Below are positions 22,272 to 37,600 of a stretch of DNA of 64,000 bases, one piece after another. The notes beneath the pieces were generated by a model, which searched no databases, was not told where the DNA came from, and saw only the letters and a list, made by a program, of their open reading frames with translations. The DNA comes from Dactylis glomerata. Its lineage: Eukaryota > Streptophyta > Magnoliopsida > Poales > Poaceae. Numbering within the stretch: position 1 is the stretch's first letter; every line of letters starts with the position of its first letter. The stretch is from contig QXEO01001135.1 of NCBI GenBank assembly GCA_007115705.1, forward strand, positions 744,001-808,000. Direction: 5' to 3'. The position numbers and the translations under genes are program-made.

Positions 22272-23448
22272 TTTCCACTTTTTGCGCCTAGCTCAAAGGC
22301 GTTAAAGAAAAGCACTCTTGGGAGATAACTGTAACATCCCAGGATGTGAGGCTAGAAATGGAGAGAACACAGAAGTGTGCATTGCATTCATGCATAGAAA
22401 ATCTGGGAAATTTTCGCGCTTTTAAATAAAACTTGTCAAAGTGGTAGAAGCTTCTCTTGAGTTGATGGAATTGAAGTAGCTCATCGACTGAAGTGCGATA
22501 AACTTCAACATGACCTTTGTTAACAACCTTGTTTTGGGTAGAGATAATAACAACAATCAAAGGAGATGAATGTGAGACAAGATTAATATGTTAACACATC
22601 ATTTTAGGACCTTATAACCAATTCTACCATGATCACCATGGTATTTCTTAAACCTAAATCATTGAAGCCATTCCTAGCTTAAAGGAAGACAACACAAGTC
22701 TTACCTTGACTCTTAATCTACTTTGTTTTCATATCTTGATTAACATAATCTTTCCCATCTAGGTCTATTTAGCTTCAGAACAAGGAGAGAGTCTATATCA
22801 AATCCAATATCATTCCTATCTTTTGAGATAGAACCATAGGGTATAGTTCAGAAGCTTCAGAAGAGGGAAAGACTACCCTAGTACCCAAGTTGATTAGAGG
22901 AGTTTACAATAGAGTTTAACTACTTAAATAATTAGCCAGTACTTCTAGGTATAATTTAATTCACTCTTAAACTTGTTACCAAAATTGGTAAACCACAAGG
23001 TCTAAAGTGCATAAAAGCCACCCATTCTTATTTAAATCATAACTTATTAACTATATGAGATATAACCAAACTAAGCTCATTTACATTACATTAAATAGTT
23101 CAAACTATTTGAATAAAAATAACTATGACCATTTTGAAACTCTTATGATCATGCCTTGGTGAAATCAAATAGAATCATTTAAAATTTGAACATGACCTTT
23201 GATAACTTTGGATATTTTGAGCACAACTAATAATAGGAACAAATAAGATATGACAATATGCATAATTCACAATAACATGATCATTTCAAATATGAACTTT
23301 GGAAGTTAAACTTCCAAATAATTAATACAATATCCATTAATAACAATTCAATTATGAATTACAAATTGATTCAGCCACAAGTCCATTTAATGCCAAATGC
23401 CACTTGGCTATTCAAAATAAAGATTATTAGAGGATAATCATCATGACA

Positions 23449-23560
23449 CTTAGGATAGTTATCCACTTGAAAATGTCTTAGGATAGTTATCCACTTGAAA
23501 ATATCTTAGGATAGTTATCCACTTGAAAATATCTTAGGATAGTTATCCACTCAAAAATAT
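23449..23560 (+). repeat. 28-bp minisatellite, 4 units, in the 5' LTR of C
   Basis: Four units of CTTAGGATAGTTATCCACTT plus GAAAATAT. The last unit has CACTCAAAAATAT. The unit contains the palindrome GGATAGTTATCC. Confidence 0.95.
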
Positions 23561-26500
23561 CTTCCTTTACTTGAACCCCAAGTAATGCTCATGCATGAGA
23601 GCTTGACAACAAGTAGCTTACTCACCTTGCTCAAACAAGAGTCATCACTTGAGCTGTCAACTTGTGGTGAGCCTCAAGATACTATAAAAGGAACCCCTTG
23701 GCATCCATTTTGACACCATAAAATCATGGTAGGAGGACACCAACGAATTTGGGCTATATCATACATTAGATAGGGCCAAGAAACACTACCATCACATCAG
23801 CAACACCACCATCACGCCAGTAACACCACCACACAATCCACCCTACTCATGAGTTGAGCAACAGCGCAGGATTCACCACCACCAGCACAACCACAAGAAC
23901 CAAACCAACAAGACCAAGACCAAATGGTTATATAGTTCAATTAGGAACTAGGTCAAGCAGCTAGGAGGTGCAGGCATGCCACAAGACGCAGGTTTATCAG
24001 ATTTCCCGAAGAACAAGCTTCACAAGACCACCAGGTTGGTCTAGCATGAGATGAGAGGAGTGTAGTTAGTGGGGAAATGGAATCAATCACCATATCCAAG
24101 AGAAACATACCTCTGATTCAAAATCATCGTTTTGCTAAAACTACGAGCAAGCAATAGTATTTACTCTAACCAGATTTGTAGGAAGCAAATAGTGAGAGGT
24201 GTGAGAAATAGATTTGATAAGCAGATATCATCCATCATCAGGAGAGAGTATAGGAGTCAAGAAAACCTATTCTTGTTAAGAGGGAAGTATTCTTATGGAG
24301 AGCCATAGAGAACCTTGGTTCAAGTACATATTTGACTTGAGAAATGAAACATGTTATGGGTAGTAGTAACACAAACCTAAATCTTAACTCCTAAATTCCT
24401 ATTTAGGTAGAGTCTATATCAAACTAACCATATGCTGGGTGTGATCCCTATCCTCTAATAATGATGACATAATTCCATCACACTCAATATCTTTATCTAT
24501 TCCATTGGACTCTATTCTACTATTCTTATTTCAATTTATGCATCCCCTTGTGATCATGAGTAAAACCCTAGAACCACATCCTATAATTTAACCTATGAAT
24601 TATGTCCACACCATAAACATTCCTAATATCAACCATATTATTTATCCAGTGATTCACTTCAACATGTTAATATGTGCATGAATCTTGATATCACATTAAG
24701 AGCATCATGTTCATAGATACATATACCTAACTAGGAAATCCAATGCTAGAATTTATTTTAAATAATAGTTCTCCTTTCATTCAGATACAAACATAGTGTC
24801 TATATACTCTTAAGAAAATTATCCAAGCTCTTAGAAAAATAAATGGAATATTTAAAATCATCTCTACTAAGACTATTAATAAAATCCTAACCAATCTAAT
24901 AGTAGCATGTGCTAATGCACCTACACATCATCTTAATACATCATATTATGCTATATAGAATACTTAGGGAATTTTATAAAAGGTCCCAAATCCTGCAAAA
25001 CAGAATCAAATTCAAATAAAAAATTCAAAACAGAAAAATAGAAAAAGAAAAGAAAAGCAAGACAGAAAAAAAAGAAGCTTACCTGGCCGCAGCCCAACCC
25101 AACCGGCCCAACTAGCCAGTCCACCGGGGGCCTAGGCCGCGTACCGCTTTGGTAGGTCTGACCGGCGGGACCCACCGAGTCGTCTTCCACCTCTCGATCC
25201 TAGAAGCAGCTCGCTGTCGAGCTCTGGCCGGTCGTTGACGCCACGATCCGCGCGGCCGCCCTCCGAAGCCTATAAAGCGACGTCCGCCGCCGCCAGAAAT
25301 CCTAGGACTCCGCCGCCACCTCCCAATCTCTTCTCTCTCTCGCTCTTCTCTGGAACCACCGTGAACCCTATCTCCGGCCAACTCTTTCCGCCGTCACTAG
25401 AGGTCACCCGAGGCCTCGCCGTCAAGCTCTAGAGATCCGCCTCGACGCCTAGGGCCTCCAAAGGGGAGGAATCGGGTGATGGAGGTCTCAATCGCGGGCA
25501 ATCCGCCATTTCTCTCTGCAGCAACCTCGCCAGAATCCGCGACGTAGCGCTCGCCACCGCCTCCAATCGACCTCTACAAGATGTCTATCTGATTCACGGT
25601 GAGCTTACGCACCTCTAGAGCCCTTATTGGCATCTGATCATGAACCGTAGCGTTGAATCCATGGTCACCATCGAGCACCGCCGCAGAAGCTCGCCGCCGG
25701 AGCTTCTCCGATGACCAATCGAGGCGGCGCTGTCACCACGAGTTTCGGAATGTTCTTCTGGTGCTAACCCACACACGCGCGCATCCCGGGAGGCCGTAGA
25801 TCGTAGTCGCCGGTGACGACTGGCTCGCCGGCGGTGAGCCCCCGTGGTCAGTCAAGTGTTTTGACCCGGTCAAGCCGATGTGGCTGCTGACTCAGCCCGA
25901 CCCCACCTGTCAATGGCTAGGGTTAGAAATCGGTTCAGTATAAAAATAATATCTGGCTGTTATTTGAAATGTCAGAAACTTAGAAAATTCATAACTATTT
26001 CATTTTAAATCAGAAAAATACAAATGATATACCAAAATGATCATAATAACATAATCTATCTATTTAGATTATAATCTTGCATTCTTGTGTGAAATAAGTT
26101 TGAACTAAATTTGAAAACTTGTTTAAGTAGAATTTGAATTTTGAATTCAAATCCAATTATAATAATTCAAACCAAGTTTTCAAATACCAATAAAAATTTG
26201 ATTACTTCAATATTGTTATTTCAACTAGTGTTTCAGTAAAAGTTAAATTCAAAACTTCTAGGTCAATTTTAAATCCTTAAAATTTGACTTAACTCTTAAA
26301 ACTATTTTCTTAAATGTTAAGAAATTAGAATAACTCTTAAATAAGCGTCCACTTGAATTTAGACTCTATTTTCAACTATAATCTATTGACTAATAGTTGT
26401 TTCATAACTGCTAACTCAATTTTAGGAATCATTTAAAATTGTGATTCAAACCCTACTAGCTAATAATAAAGGAACTTGTGTTTTATTAAACACTTCAACC

Positions 26501-27529
26501 TTCCTATAAAGTAAATGACCACTAAAAGGTAATTTTATACTAAATGTCCATTATGAAATATGTTCTTCAAAAGTTATTCTTTTAAGAACATATCAAGTAA
26601 GCATTTCACCAAACCATATGCTTTCTAATAACAATTGCCTAGTTAGGTTAAGATTGTTGTCAACCCTAGAACTACTTAAATATTGCTATGTGTATACTTT
26701 ACTTTGACTTTGCATATCTATGATCAATCAAGTGATTGCTAATTATATTGCAACTTAAAACTGTTACTTCCCTGTCTTCACTATTAACTAGCCATTCTCT
26801 TATAGCAAACAATGATGACAACCTTAAACCTGGTAATCTTCTTTCAAGCTTTATTCTTTAAATCATAAAGGCTAGTGAATTAACCTAAGCCCTTTAACAA
26901 AATTGTGTGTGCAATTGAACCTAAAAGTGCAACACATCATAAATAAATCACCATAACTCAATGATAACAAATCATCAGGGTTAGGTTATGCTTAGAGTAA
27001 TGCATATCATATCTTCTGCATATCATGCTGCAGATTTCTAACATCATCCCTACCGGATGATGATTGCTATTTCAGAATTGGGATTTCTATCATATCGAAC
27101 ACCTTGACTTGCATAATCTTGCAGTCAAAAAAGGCAAGTTCACTCTTGCTCATATCTCTTGTTTCATTTTAGCAAATTACTTGCAAATATACCGGTGGTA
27201 TTATTATTACTGCATTTAAAAGCAAAAGGTTTTGTCTTCATAAATAACATGAAGTAGTGGTTTCGACCGCAATGGTTGTTGCCCTAGGATGGTGGGCAGT
27301 GGGACCATGGTATGAGTATGGTGGAGGTCCCACTGCAACTAGAAAGTTCACCTAGGACTAATAACAAATGTCGCCAGTGATTCTAGCGCCGTAAATAATG
27401 GTCAACCATGAGATCTAGAATAGGACGGAGAAGTTAGCTGTATCTTTTCCCTCTCGCATGCCAATGGATCAGTAGCGAGGGTTGTCCTATTCGGGCTACT
27501 ATAGTGCAAAGGGGGGAAATGCATTTCCT

Positions 27530-27730
27530 GTACGGTCTACCTATAGTATAGGGGGACAAACTAGCTAATTGGTCTATGATGGATTGTAAGAGTCATCCGG
27601 ATCGGTCTACCCATATTGTATAGGAGCGGGCATCTGGGTCCGGAACGGTCTACCTATGGGAGCGTCCATAGTGTAAAGGGGAGGACCAGTGCGCCAATCG
27701 GTCTGCATATGTGGTATAGGGGAGGATGGA
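27530..27730 (+). repeat. CGGTCTAC...TATAGGGG degenerate repeats in the 5' LTR of C
   Basis: Four to five units beginning CGGTCTACCTATA or CGGTCTGCATATG and ending in TATAGGGG or GTAAAGGGG, spaced about 50-65 bp. The same cluster recurs in the 3' LTR near 36875-37075. Function unknown. Confidence 0.7.
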
Positions 27731-28605
27731 CTTACAAATGGGTGGGTCTACGTGGTCGCGGAGAAGAACAGTGATTGGCTTGGATCACAAGACTGGGCCC
27801 CACACCAAGAAAGTGTGGATGGGAAAGATCGCCTGGTTGTGCAGCAAGGCTTTGATCTCTCATGGGTACAAGTGACCACCTCTGCAGAGTGTAAGAAAGT
27901 ATCAAGATACTCCCTGTTCCGGGAAGGAGCTACGAACGCGGCAGGAAAGGAGCCCATCGAAGCTCTAATCAACCTGTGAAGGCTAAGAGACATAGTTTTT
28001 TTGAATAAAAGCAACCTCTTGAAGAAACGTTTACGAAAACCTGCATTGCCGAATGACTTTTAAGTCTAAGGCTGTAGCTAGTGCATAAAACACCTTATTC
28101 CTTATATGAACTTGCTGGGTAACGCTCGTTACTCAACCCACTCCCTCTTAACCCTTGCTTAGACTGGAGGCAACACAGGAGGCAACCTCGAGACACTAAA
28201 GATGAAGATGAAGCCCTCGACCAATGTTAGATTTAGCAATGAAGTCAACGACTACGTCAAGCTTGGTGGAAAACTAGAATAGGAATAGAAGGGACCCAAT
28301 TCCCTCATCCTAGAACCTAAGTAGCTAGAGTAATTCTGTAGCAAGCCAATTGCATTAGTTGTAGCTTTAGTTTAGTCTCCTAGTTGTTCTTTCTCGTTTG
28401 TAGTCACCAGGACTAAACCTCTACCTATTGAGGAGGTTCTGAAGATCTTCTGTATGATGAAATTGTAATCCTATAGACATACCTTGGACCTGCGATGTTT
28501 CTGTTGTACCACTCTGATCGATGTAATACTTGTGAGACGCTGTTTCATTGGTGTTATGTCAATGACTTGCATACTACACATGCAGTTGTATGCTAGGTCA
28601 CCACA

Positions 28606-31600
28606 GCTGGTATTAGAGCAAACGCTTTGACCCTAGGATTAAAACCCTTTAATAGGAGACCTGTAGGTTTGGTAGTGACTATAGGAAGCCATCTTATCTA
28701 AACCAATTCTTCTTATGACTTGAGATGGATATTCAATAAAAGAATACTCCTGACACACTTGAGTTAAATTTCTTACCTGTCTTCTTAAGTGAAGCTAGAT
28801 ATCTTGTTCCATACCAAGTAGTAGGACATTATTAGAACCTTACATAAAGGATGGAAGTAGATAATATTTGGTATACAATACATGGTAGTCCAAAGAGAGG
28901 ATACAACCGGAATGGGAACTATCCTATTGGAAGCTGTATACCAAGGTCGTCGTGTTAAACTTAAGTCATCTGAAACTGTAGTAGGATGATATTGAGTGTT
29001 GAAGTGAAGCTATGCGAGGTAGTAGGACCTCAGGTTAAGTCATGTATGTGGATACTCAAGAATTCCATATACAAGTAGGAAGTACCCACGGTGTAAAAGC
29101 TTGGAGCATGTTAGATTCACTTGAGAATCCCTACATGCTGGAGTAGAGCTCTACAGTAAACCAACAATTCCTTGCTGAGGAAGAAGATGTTCAATAAGAA
29201 AGATGAATGAAGTGTTCCAAACCATGGTAACTAGGTCAAGTGTACCACAACTATAGTCTTTAGTTCGAGGAGATTTATCAAAGCACAACAGAGAACCACA
29301 TGAAAATCATGGACTTGTGCGAACCATGCTTAGCGAAGTAGGTGCTTAGAGAAGCTATGCTAGACGTTTCAAAAGATCATGTGAGGGTAGTATTCAATAG
29401 AACGAAAGGTAAGTTATAGAAGGATAGAAAGGCACGTATAGGTCAGCTATAAAGACTCACAAATCCATTTTTGCTTAAATTTATTTGATTGCAATTGAGC
29501 AATTAGAGTAAATATTGAGACAAAGAGTAGTAGTCCACCACTATGTGCAATATAGCACGCTATAAGCCTATATTATTTGGTGCTATAAAGTACACATCTA
29601 AGCCAAACTCTAGAGATGTTTTACTCAACGGGCTTATGATGATGTATATTGCCAGCACACATTTGGATTTTTCTTGGATTTTTATTGATTGACTAGATCC
29701 ATACATGAAGTTTAACTTTGATATGCAAATGCAGGTTGCACTATCAAGTTCTTACTTCATGGTATTGATCTAGAGGGTTAAGGGAATCGTGTGAAGGAGA
29801 GACAAATTCCTAAGGCAGTCAAGACAAAGAGGAAGAATCATGACAAGAAGGAAGCCAAACAAGAAGGGAATGTATAAGAAGACACTTGTAGATGGTGTAT
29901 TTCTTGCAATACAAACCCTAGAAGAAGAAAAATTGATTAAGAGATACCACAGTTGGTAGCAAAAAGGTTAAGAAATGTAGTAAGACCCATTCATGGAAGT
30001 ATCATGAAGTGGTAGAAGAATGAAGTATTGGAATTTAGTGGAACTCTAAGTTCGAGAATACTAGATCTGAACACCAGATCATGGAATAGAACCACTAATT
30101 AGATTAGCTACAGTTGAGTTTGAGGTATTTGAGCTTGTTGTTATGCAGCCTTGGTTATGCTTAGTACATCACGGGTCGATTGAGGTGTTGTAGTACCGAT
30201 GATCCATTCCGGTATTGCCTGCTGCTTTACTCAGCCTGGGAGTGGTAACCCCAGTAACCCTTGTTGCTAGCGTGACTAAGACACATAACATTTCTGTATA
30301 ACTTTGATCCCTAGTCCCGAAATCTTGAATTGTAGATTGGTGGTTAAGACGTTAGTAGTATCTTTTCTTACCTTGGAGTGTAGTCTTTGTCTATGGACCA
30401 AGAGTTGTGAGATTTTCGTAGGTTTTCGTGTTAGCAATGATACGTGGAAGCCATTTGATTCGTTTATGTCCCCATTAGTTCATATTATGTCCAACTTATA
30501 CAATTGCCTGTCGTGGATGTCCTCCGGTACAAGAGAAGCTCTGCCGGATTTCTCCCGTGGCTTTGTATATACCCTGCCATTAGAATATAAATAGATAGCG
30601 ATGGGAAAACCCAATTCTCATCAACCTTTAGAATTTTGGGTAAGTTCATACCTCCAAAAGTGAAATAGGAGCCTACCTAAACACATAACCGAAGAATATC
30701 TACCGGATATCCACAATTGTGTGGGTATACCGCAGATTTCTTCAAGAGACCATTAGAAAAGTCTAAGGGGGAGAGTAGGCTTTGAGTTGGAAAGAGACCA
30801 AATAAGTTGGAGTAAGAAGGTCTAGACTAAGATGAGATTAGTCTTATTTCCATAAGGTGATGTCGAGGTACTGTATTGATACTTGCCTCAGAAGTTCATC
30901 AGAATGGAAGTTGAGGTTTATACCTCATGGAAGCAACAATTAGACCTTAAACTTGACCAAAAGGAGTAATCAATTCTTTTAAGAAGTAGAAATTTGGGGA
31001 GAAACCAAAGATGATGGAAGTTGGATATAGTATATTTGAACGACACTTCACTAAGATTCACTGTAGCTCCATTAGGAGGGCAGTGACGGAGTTAGACAAT
31101 TATGGACCATGAACCACCATTAGCATATCCACAGTTGAACTTTTCAAGCATAGAGGACCAAGATTAAACTTATGAAAGTGAGCCAAAACCCTATGTTGGA
31201 TAGGCTAAATGAGTCTAATCCATTCCTTGGAACTGAATCTTTAGGTATGCCTATGTCTTAACGGACCTCTTAAGTATTATCTTGAGCTCCATGAAACCTT
31301 ATTTTATAGACAATAACTAGACTATTGATAGAAAGTTGATACTCGAGTGCAAAAACCTAACCAAAAATAGTTTGTAAAACTAAGTAAACTAAGGTGCCGA
31401 AGACTAGTGGATTCCCCAAGAATGTTGGAAGACAACATAGGACTCATTCAAGTAATAATTGTTCAGAGCCGGAGAAAGAGGATTTAAGAGATACTCTGAA
31501 CAAAGGATATCATCTATATCCAATCGGTTGGAGAAGGAGTTGCAAGCAAGATGTTATCAAGTATAAGCTCAACCAAAACGTAAGAGAGTTCGAACTTCGA

Positions 31601-31629
31601 GGACGAAGTTTATTTTAAGGGGGAGAGTC
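28606..31629 (+). other. Internal domain of element C, coding-poor
   Basis: About 3 kb between the primer-binding site and the polypurine tract. Only short frames occur (30304-30594; 31394-31618) and none has a retroviral motif. The 3' part (TTCGAGGACGAAGTTT before AAGGGGGAGAG) resembles the pre-LTR region of other grass Gypsy elements, so C probably derives from one and needs enzymes in trans. Confidence 0.6.
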
Positions 31630-34600
31630 TGTAACATCCCAGGATGTGAGGCTAGAAATGGAGAGAGGCTAGAAATGGAGAGAACACAGAAGTGTGCATT
31701 GCATTCATGCATAGAAAATATGGGAAATTTTCACGCTTTTAATAAAACTTGTCAAAGTGATTGAAGCTTCTCTTGAGTTGATGGAATTGAAGTAGCTCAT
31801 CGACTGAAGTGCGATAAACTTCAACATGACCTTTGTTAACAACCTTGTTTTGGGTAGAGATAACAACAACAATCAAAGGAGATGAATGTGAGGCAGGATT
31901 AATATGTTAACACATCATTTTAGGACCTTATAACCAATTCTACCATGATCACCATGGTATTTCTTAAACCTAAATCATTGAAGCCATTCCTAGCTTAAAG
32001 GAAGACAACACAAGTCTTACCTTAACTCTTAATCTACTATGTTTTCATATCTTGATTAACATAATCTTTCCCATCTAAGTCTATTTAGCTCCAGAACAAG
32101 GAGATAGTCTATATCAAATCCAATATCATTCCTATCTCTTGAGATAGAACCATAGGGTATAATTCAGAAGCTTCAGAAGAGGGAAAGACTACCCTAGTAC
32201 CCAAGTTGATTAGAGGAGTTTACAATAGAGTTTAACTACTTAAATAATTAGCCAGTACTTCTGGGTATAATTTAATTCACTCTTAAACTTGTTACCAAAA
32301 TTGGTAAACCACAAGGTCTAAAGTGCATAAAAGCAACCCATTCTTATTTAAATCATAACGTATTAACTATATGAGATATAACCAAACTAAGCTCATTTAC
32401 ATTATATTAAATAGTTCAAACTATTTAAATAAAAATAACTATGACCATTTTGAAACTCTTATGATCATGCCTTGGTGAAATCAAATAGAATCATTTAAAA
32501 TTTGAACATGACCTTTGATAACTTTGGATATTTTGAGCACAATTGATAATAGGAACAAATAAGATATGACAATATGCATAATTCACAATAACAAGATCAT
32601 TTCAAATATGAACTTTGGAAGTTAAACTACCAAATAATTAATACAATATCCATTAATAACAATTCAATTATGAATTACAAATTGATTCAGCCACAAGTCC
32701 ATTTAATGCCAAATGCCACTTGGCTATTCAAAATAAAGATTATTAGAGGATAATCATCATGACACTTAGGATAGTTATCCACTTGAAAATAAATTAGGAT
32801 AGTTATCCACTTGAAAATATCTTAGGATAGTTATCCACTTGAAAATATCTTATGATAGTTATCCACTTGAAAATATCTTAGGATAGTTATCCACTCAAAA
32901 ATATCTTCCTTTACTTGAACCCCAAGTAATGCTCATGCATGAGAGCTTGACAACAAGTAGCTTACTCACCTTGCTCAAACAAGAGTCATCACTTGAGCTG
33001 TCAACTTGTGGTGAGCCTCAAGATACTATAAAAGGAACCCCTTGGCATCCATTTTGACACCATAAAATCATGGTAGGAGGACACCAACGAATTTGGGCTA
33101 TATCATACATTAGATAGGGCCAGGAAACACCACCATCACATCAACAACACCACCATCACACCAGTAAGACCACCACACAATCCACCCTGCTCATGAGTTG
33201 AGCAACAGGGCAGGATTCACCACCACCAGCACAACCACAAGAACCAAACCAACAAGACCAAGACCAAATGGTTACATAGTTCAATTAGGAACTAGGTCAA
33301 GCAGCTAGGAGGTGCAAGCATGCCACAAGACGCAGGTTTATCAGATTTCCTGAAGAACAAGCTTCACAAGACCACCAGGTTGGTCTAGCATGAGATGAGA
33401 GGAGTGTAGTTAGTGGGGAAAGGGAATCAATCACCATATCCAAGAGAAACATACCTCTGATTCAAAATCATCGTTTTGCTAAAACTAGGAGCAAGCAATA
33501 GTATTTACTCTAACCAGATCTGTAGGAAGAAAATAGTGAGAGGTGTGAGAAATAGATTTGATAAGCAGATATCATCCATCATCAGGAGAGAGTATATGAG
33601 TCAAGAAAACCTATTCTTGTTAAGAGGGAAGTATTCTTATGGAGAGCCATAGAGAACCTTGGTTCAAGTACATATTTTACTTGAGCAATGAAATATGTTA
33701 TGGGTAGTAGTAACACAAACCTAAATCTTAACTCCTAAATTCCTATTTAGGTAGAGTCTATATCAAACTAACCATATGTTGGGTGTGATCCCTATCCTCT
33801 AATAATGATGACATAATTCCATCACACTCAATATCTTTATCTATTCCATTGGACTCTATTCTACTATTCTTATTTCAATTTATGCATCCCCTTGTGATCA
33901 TGACTAAAACCCTAGAACCACATCCTATAATTTAACCTATGAATTATGTCCACACCATAAACATTCCTAATATCAACCATATTATTTATCCAGTGATTCA
34001 CTTGAACATGTTAATATGTGCATGAATCTTGATATCACATTAAGAGCATCATGTTCATAGATACATATACCTAACTAGGAAATCCAATGCTAGAATTTAT
34101 TTTAAATAATAGTTCTCCTTTCATTCAGATACAAACATAGTGTCTATATACTCTTAAGAAAATTATCCAAGCTCTTAGAAAAATAAATGGAATATTTAAA
34201 ATCATCTCTACTAAGACTATTAATAAAATCCTAACCAATCTAATAGTAGCATGTGCTAATGCACCTACACATTATCTTAATACATCATATTATCCTATAT
34301 AGAATACTTAGGAAATTTTATAAAAGGTCCCAAATCCCGCAAAACAGAATAAAATTCAAATAAAAAATTCAAAACAGAAAAACAGAAAAAGAAAAGAAAA
34401 GCAAGACAGAAAAAAAGAAAAGAAGCTTACCTGGCCGCAGCCCAACCCAACCGACCCAACTAGCCAGTCCACCGGGGGCCTGGGCCGCGTACCACTTCGG
34501 TAGGTCTGATCGGCGGGACCCACCGAGTCGTCTTCCACCTCTCGATCCTAGAAACAGCTCGCTGTCGAGCTCCGGCCGGTCGTCGACGCCAAGATCCGCG

Positions 34601-37600
34601 CTGCCGCCCTCTGAAGCCTATAAAGCAATCTCCGCCGCCGCCAGAAACCCTAGGACTCCGCCACCACCTTTCAATCTCTTCTCTCTCTCGCTCTTCTCTG
34701 GAACCACCTTGAACCCTATCTCTGGCCAACTCTTTTCGTCATCGCTAGAGGTCACCCGAGGCCTCGCCGTCAAGCTCTAGAGATCCGCCTCGACGCCTAG
34801 GGCCTCCAAAGGGGAGGAATCGGGTGATGGAGGTCTCAATCGCGGGCAATCTACCATTTCTTTTTGTAGCAACCTCGCCAGAATCTATGACGTAGCGCTC
34901 GCCACCACCTCCAATCGACCTCTACAAGATGTCTATCTGATTCACGGTGAGCTTACGCACCTCTAGAGCCCTTATTGGCATCTGATCATGAACCGTAGCG
35001 TTGAATCCGTGGTCACCGTCGATCACCGCCGTAGAAGCTCGCCGCCCGAGCTTCTCCAACGACCAAATCGAGGCGGCGCTGTCACCACGAGTTTCAGAAT
35101 GTTCTTCTGGTGCTAACCCACACATGCGCGCATCCCGGGAGGCCATAGATCGTAGTCACCGGTGACAACTGGCCCGCCGGCGGTGAGCCCCCGTGGTCAG
35201 TCAAGCGTTTTGACCCGGTCAAGCTGATGTGGCTGCTGACTCAGCCCAACCCCACCTGTCAATGGCTAGGGTTAGAAATCGGTTCGGTATAAAAAAATAT
35301 CTGGCTGTTATTTGAAATATCAGAAAATTAGAAAAATCATAACTATTTCGTTTTAAATCAGAAAAATACAAATGATATACCAAAATGATCACAATAACAT
35401 AATCTATCTATTTAGATTATAATCTTGCATTCTTGTGTGAAATAATTTTGAACTAAATTTGAAAACTTGTTTAAGTAGAATTTGAATTTTGAATTCAAAT
35501 CCAATTATAATAATTCAAACCAAGTTTTCAAATACCAATAAAAATTTGATTACTTCAATATTGTTATTTCAACTAGTGTTTCAGTAAAAGTTAAATTTAA
35601 AACTTCTAGGTCAATTTTAAATCCTTAAAATTTGACTTAACTCTTAAAACTATTTTCTTAAATGATAAGAAATTAGAATAACTCTTAAATAAGCATCCAC
35701 TTGAATTTAGACTCTATTTTCAACTATAATCTATTGACTAATAGTTGTTTCATAACTGCTAACTCAATTTTAGGAATCATTTAAAATTGTGATTCAAACC
35801 CTACTAGCTAATAATAAAGGAACTTGTGTTTTATTAAACACTTCAACCTTCCTATAAAGTAAATGACCACTAAAAGGTAATTTTATAGTAAATGTCCATT
35901 ATGAAATATGTTCTTCAAAAGTTATTCTTTTAAGAACATATCAAGTAAGCATTTCACCAAACCATATGCTTTCTAATAACAATTGCCTAGTTAGGTTAAG
36001 ATTGTTGTCAACCCTAGAACTACTTAAATATTGCTATGTGTATACTTTACTTTGACTTTGCATATCTATGATCAATCAAGTGATTGCTAATTATATTGCA
36101 ACTTAAAACTGTTACTTCCCTGTCTTCACTATTAACTAGCCATTCTCTTATAGCAAACAATGATGACAACCTTAAACCTGGTAATCTTCTTTCAAGCTTT
36201 ATTCTTTAAATCATAAAGGCTAGTGAATTAACCTAAGACCTTTAACAAAATTGTGTGCAATTGAACCTAAAAGTGCAACACATCATAAATAAATCACCAT
36301 AACTCAATGATAACAAATCATCGGGGTTAGGTTATGCTTAGAGTAATGCATATCATATCTTCTGCATATCATGCTGCAGATTTCTAACATCATCCCTACC
36401 GGATGACGATTGCTATTTCAGAATTGGGATTTCTATCGTATCAAAGACCTTGACTTGCATAATCTTGCAGTCAAAAAGGCAAGTTCACTCTTGCTCATAT
36501 CTCTTGTTTAATTTTAGCAAATTCCTTTCAAATATACCAGTGGTATTATTATTACTGCATTTAAAAGCAAAAGGTTCTGTCTTCATAAATAACATGAATT
36601 AGTGGTTTCGACCGCAATGGTTGTTGCCCTAGGATGGTGGGCAGTGGGACCATGGTATGAGTATGGTGGAGGTCCCACTACAACTGGAAAGTTCACCTAG
36701 GACTAATAACAAATGTCACCAGTGATTCTAGCGCCGTAAATAACGGTCAACCACGAGATCTGGAATGGGACGGAGAAGTCAGCTGTATCTTTTCCCTCTC
36801 GCATGCCAACAGATCAGTAGCGAGGGTTGTCCTGTTCGGGCTACTATAGTGCAAAGGGGGGAAATGCGTTTCCTGTTTGGTCTGCCTATAGTATAGGGGG
36901 GACAAACTAGCTAATTGGTCTATGATGGATTGTAAGAGTCATCCGGATCGGTCTACCCATATTGTATAGGAGCGGGCATCTGGGTCCGGAACGGTCTACC
37001 TATGGGAGCGTCCATAGTGTAAAGGGGAGGACCAGTGCGCCAATCGGTCTGCATATGTGGTATAGGGGAGGATGGACTTACAAATGGGTGGGTCTGCGGG
37101 GTCGCGGAGAAGAACAGTGATTGGCTTGGATCACAAGACTGGGCCCCACACCAAGGAAGTGTGGATGGGAAAGATCGTCCGGTTGTGCAGCAAGGCTTTG
37201 ATCTCTCATGGGTAGAAGTGACCACCTCTGCAGAGTGTAAGAAAGTATCAAGATACTCCCTGTTCTGGGAAGGAGCTGCGAACGCGGCAGGAAAGGAGCC
37301 CATCGAAGCTCTAATCAACCTGTGAAGGCTGACGGACATAGTTTTTCTGAATAAAAGCAACCTCTTGAAGAAATGTTTACGAAACCTGCATTGCCGAGCG
37401 ACTTTAAATCTAAGGCCGTAGCTACTGCATAAAACACCTTATTCCTTATATGAACTTGCTGGGTAACGCTCGTTACTCACCCCACTCCCTCTTAACCCTT
37501 GCTTAGACTGGACGCAACACAGGAGGCAACCTCGAGACACTAAAGATGAAGATGAAGCCCTCGACCAATGTCAGATTTAGCAATGAAGTCAACAACTACG

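Larger units (their letters stand above)
22330..28605 (+). repeat. 5' LTR of element C (6276 bp)
   Basis: TG...CA bounded. A TATAAA at 25271 is followed by a CT-rich, leader-like segment, placing the probable promoter about 2.9 kb into the LTR. It contains a 28-bp minisatellite and a CGGTCTAC repeat cluster, annotated separately. The rest is AT-rich. Confidence 0.92.

Noticed and set aside
23449..23560. Regular 28-bp repeats resembling a CRISPR array
   Set aside because: Units are contiguous without spacers and lie in a plant LTR, so this is a minisatellite.
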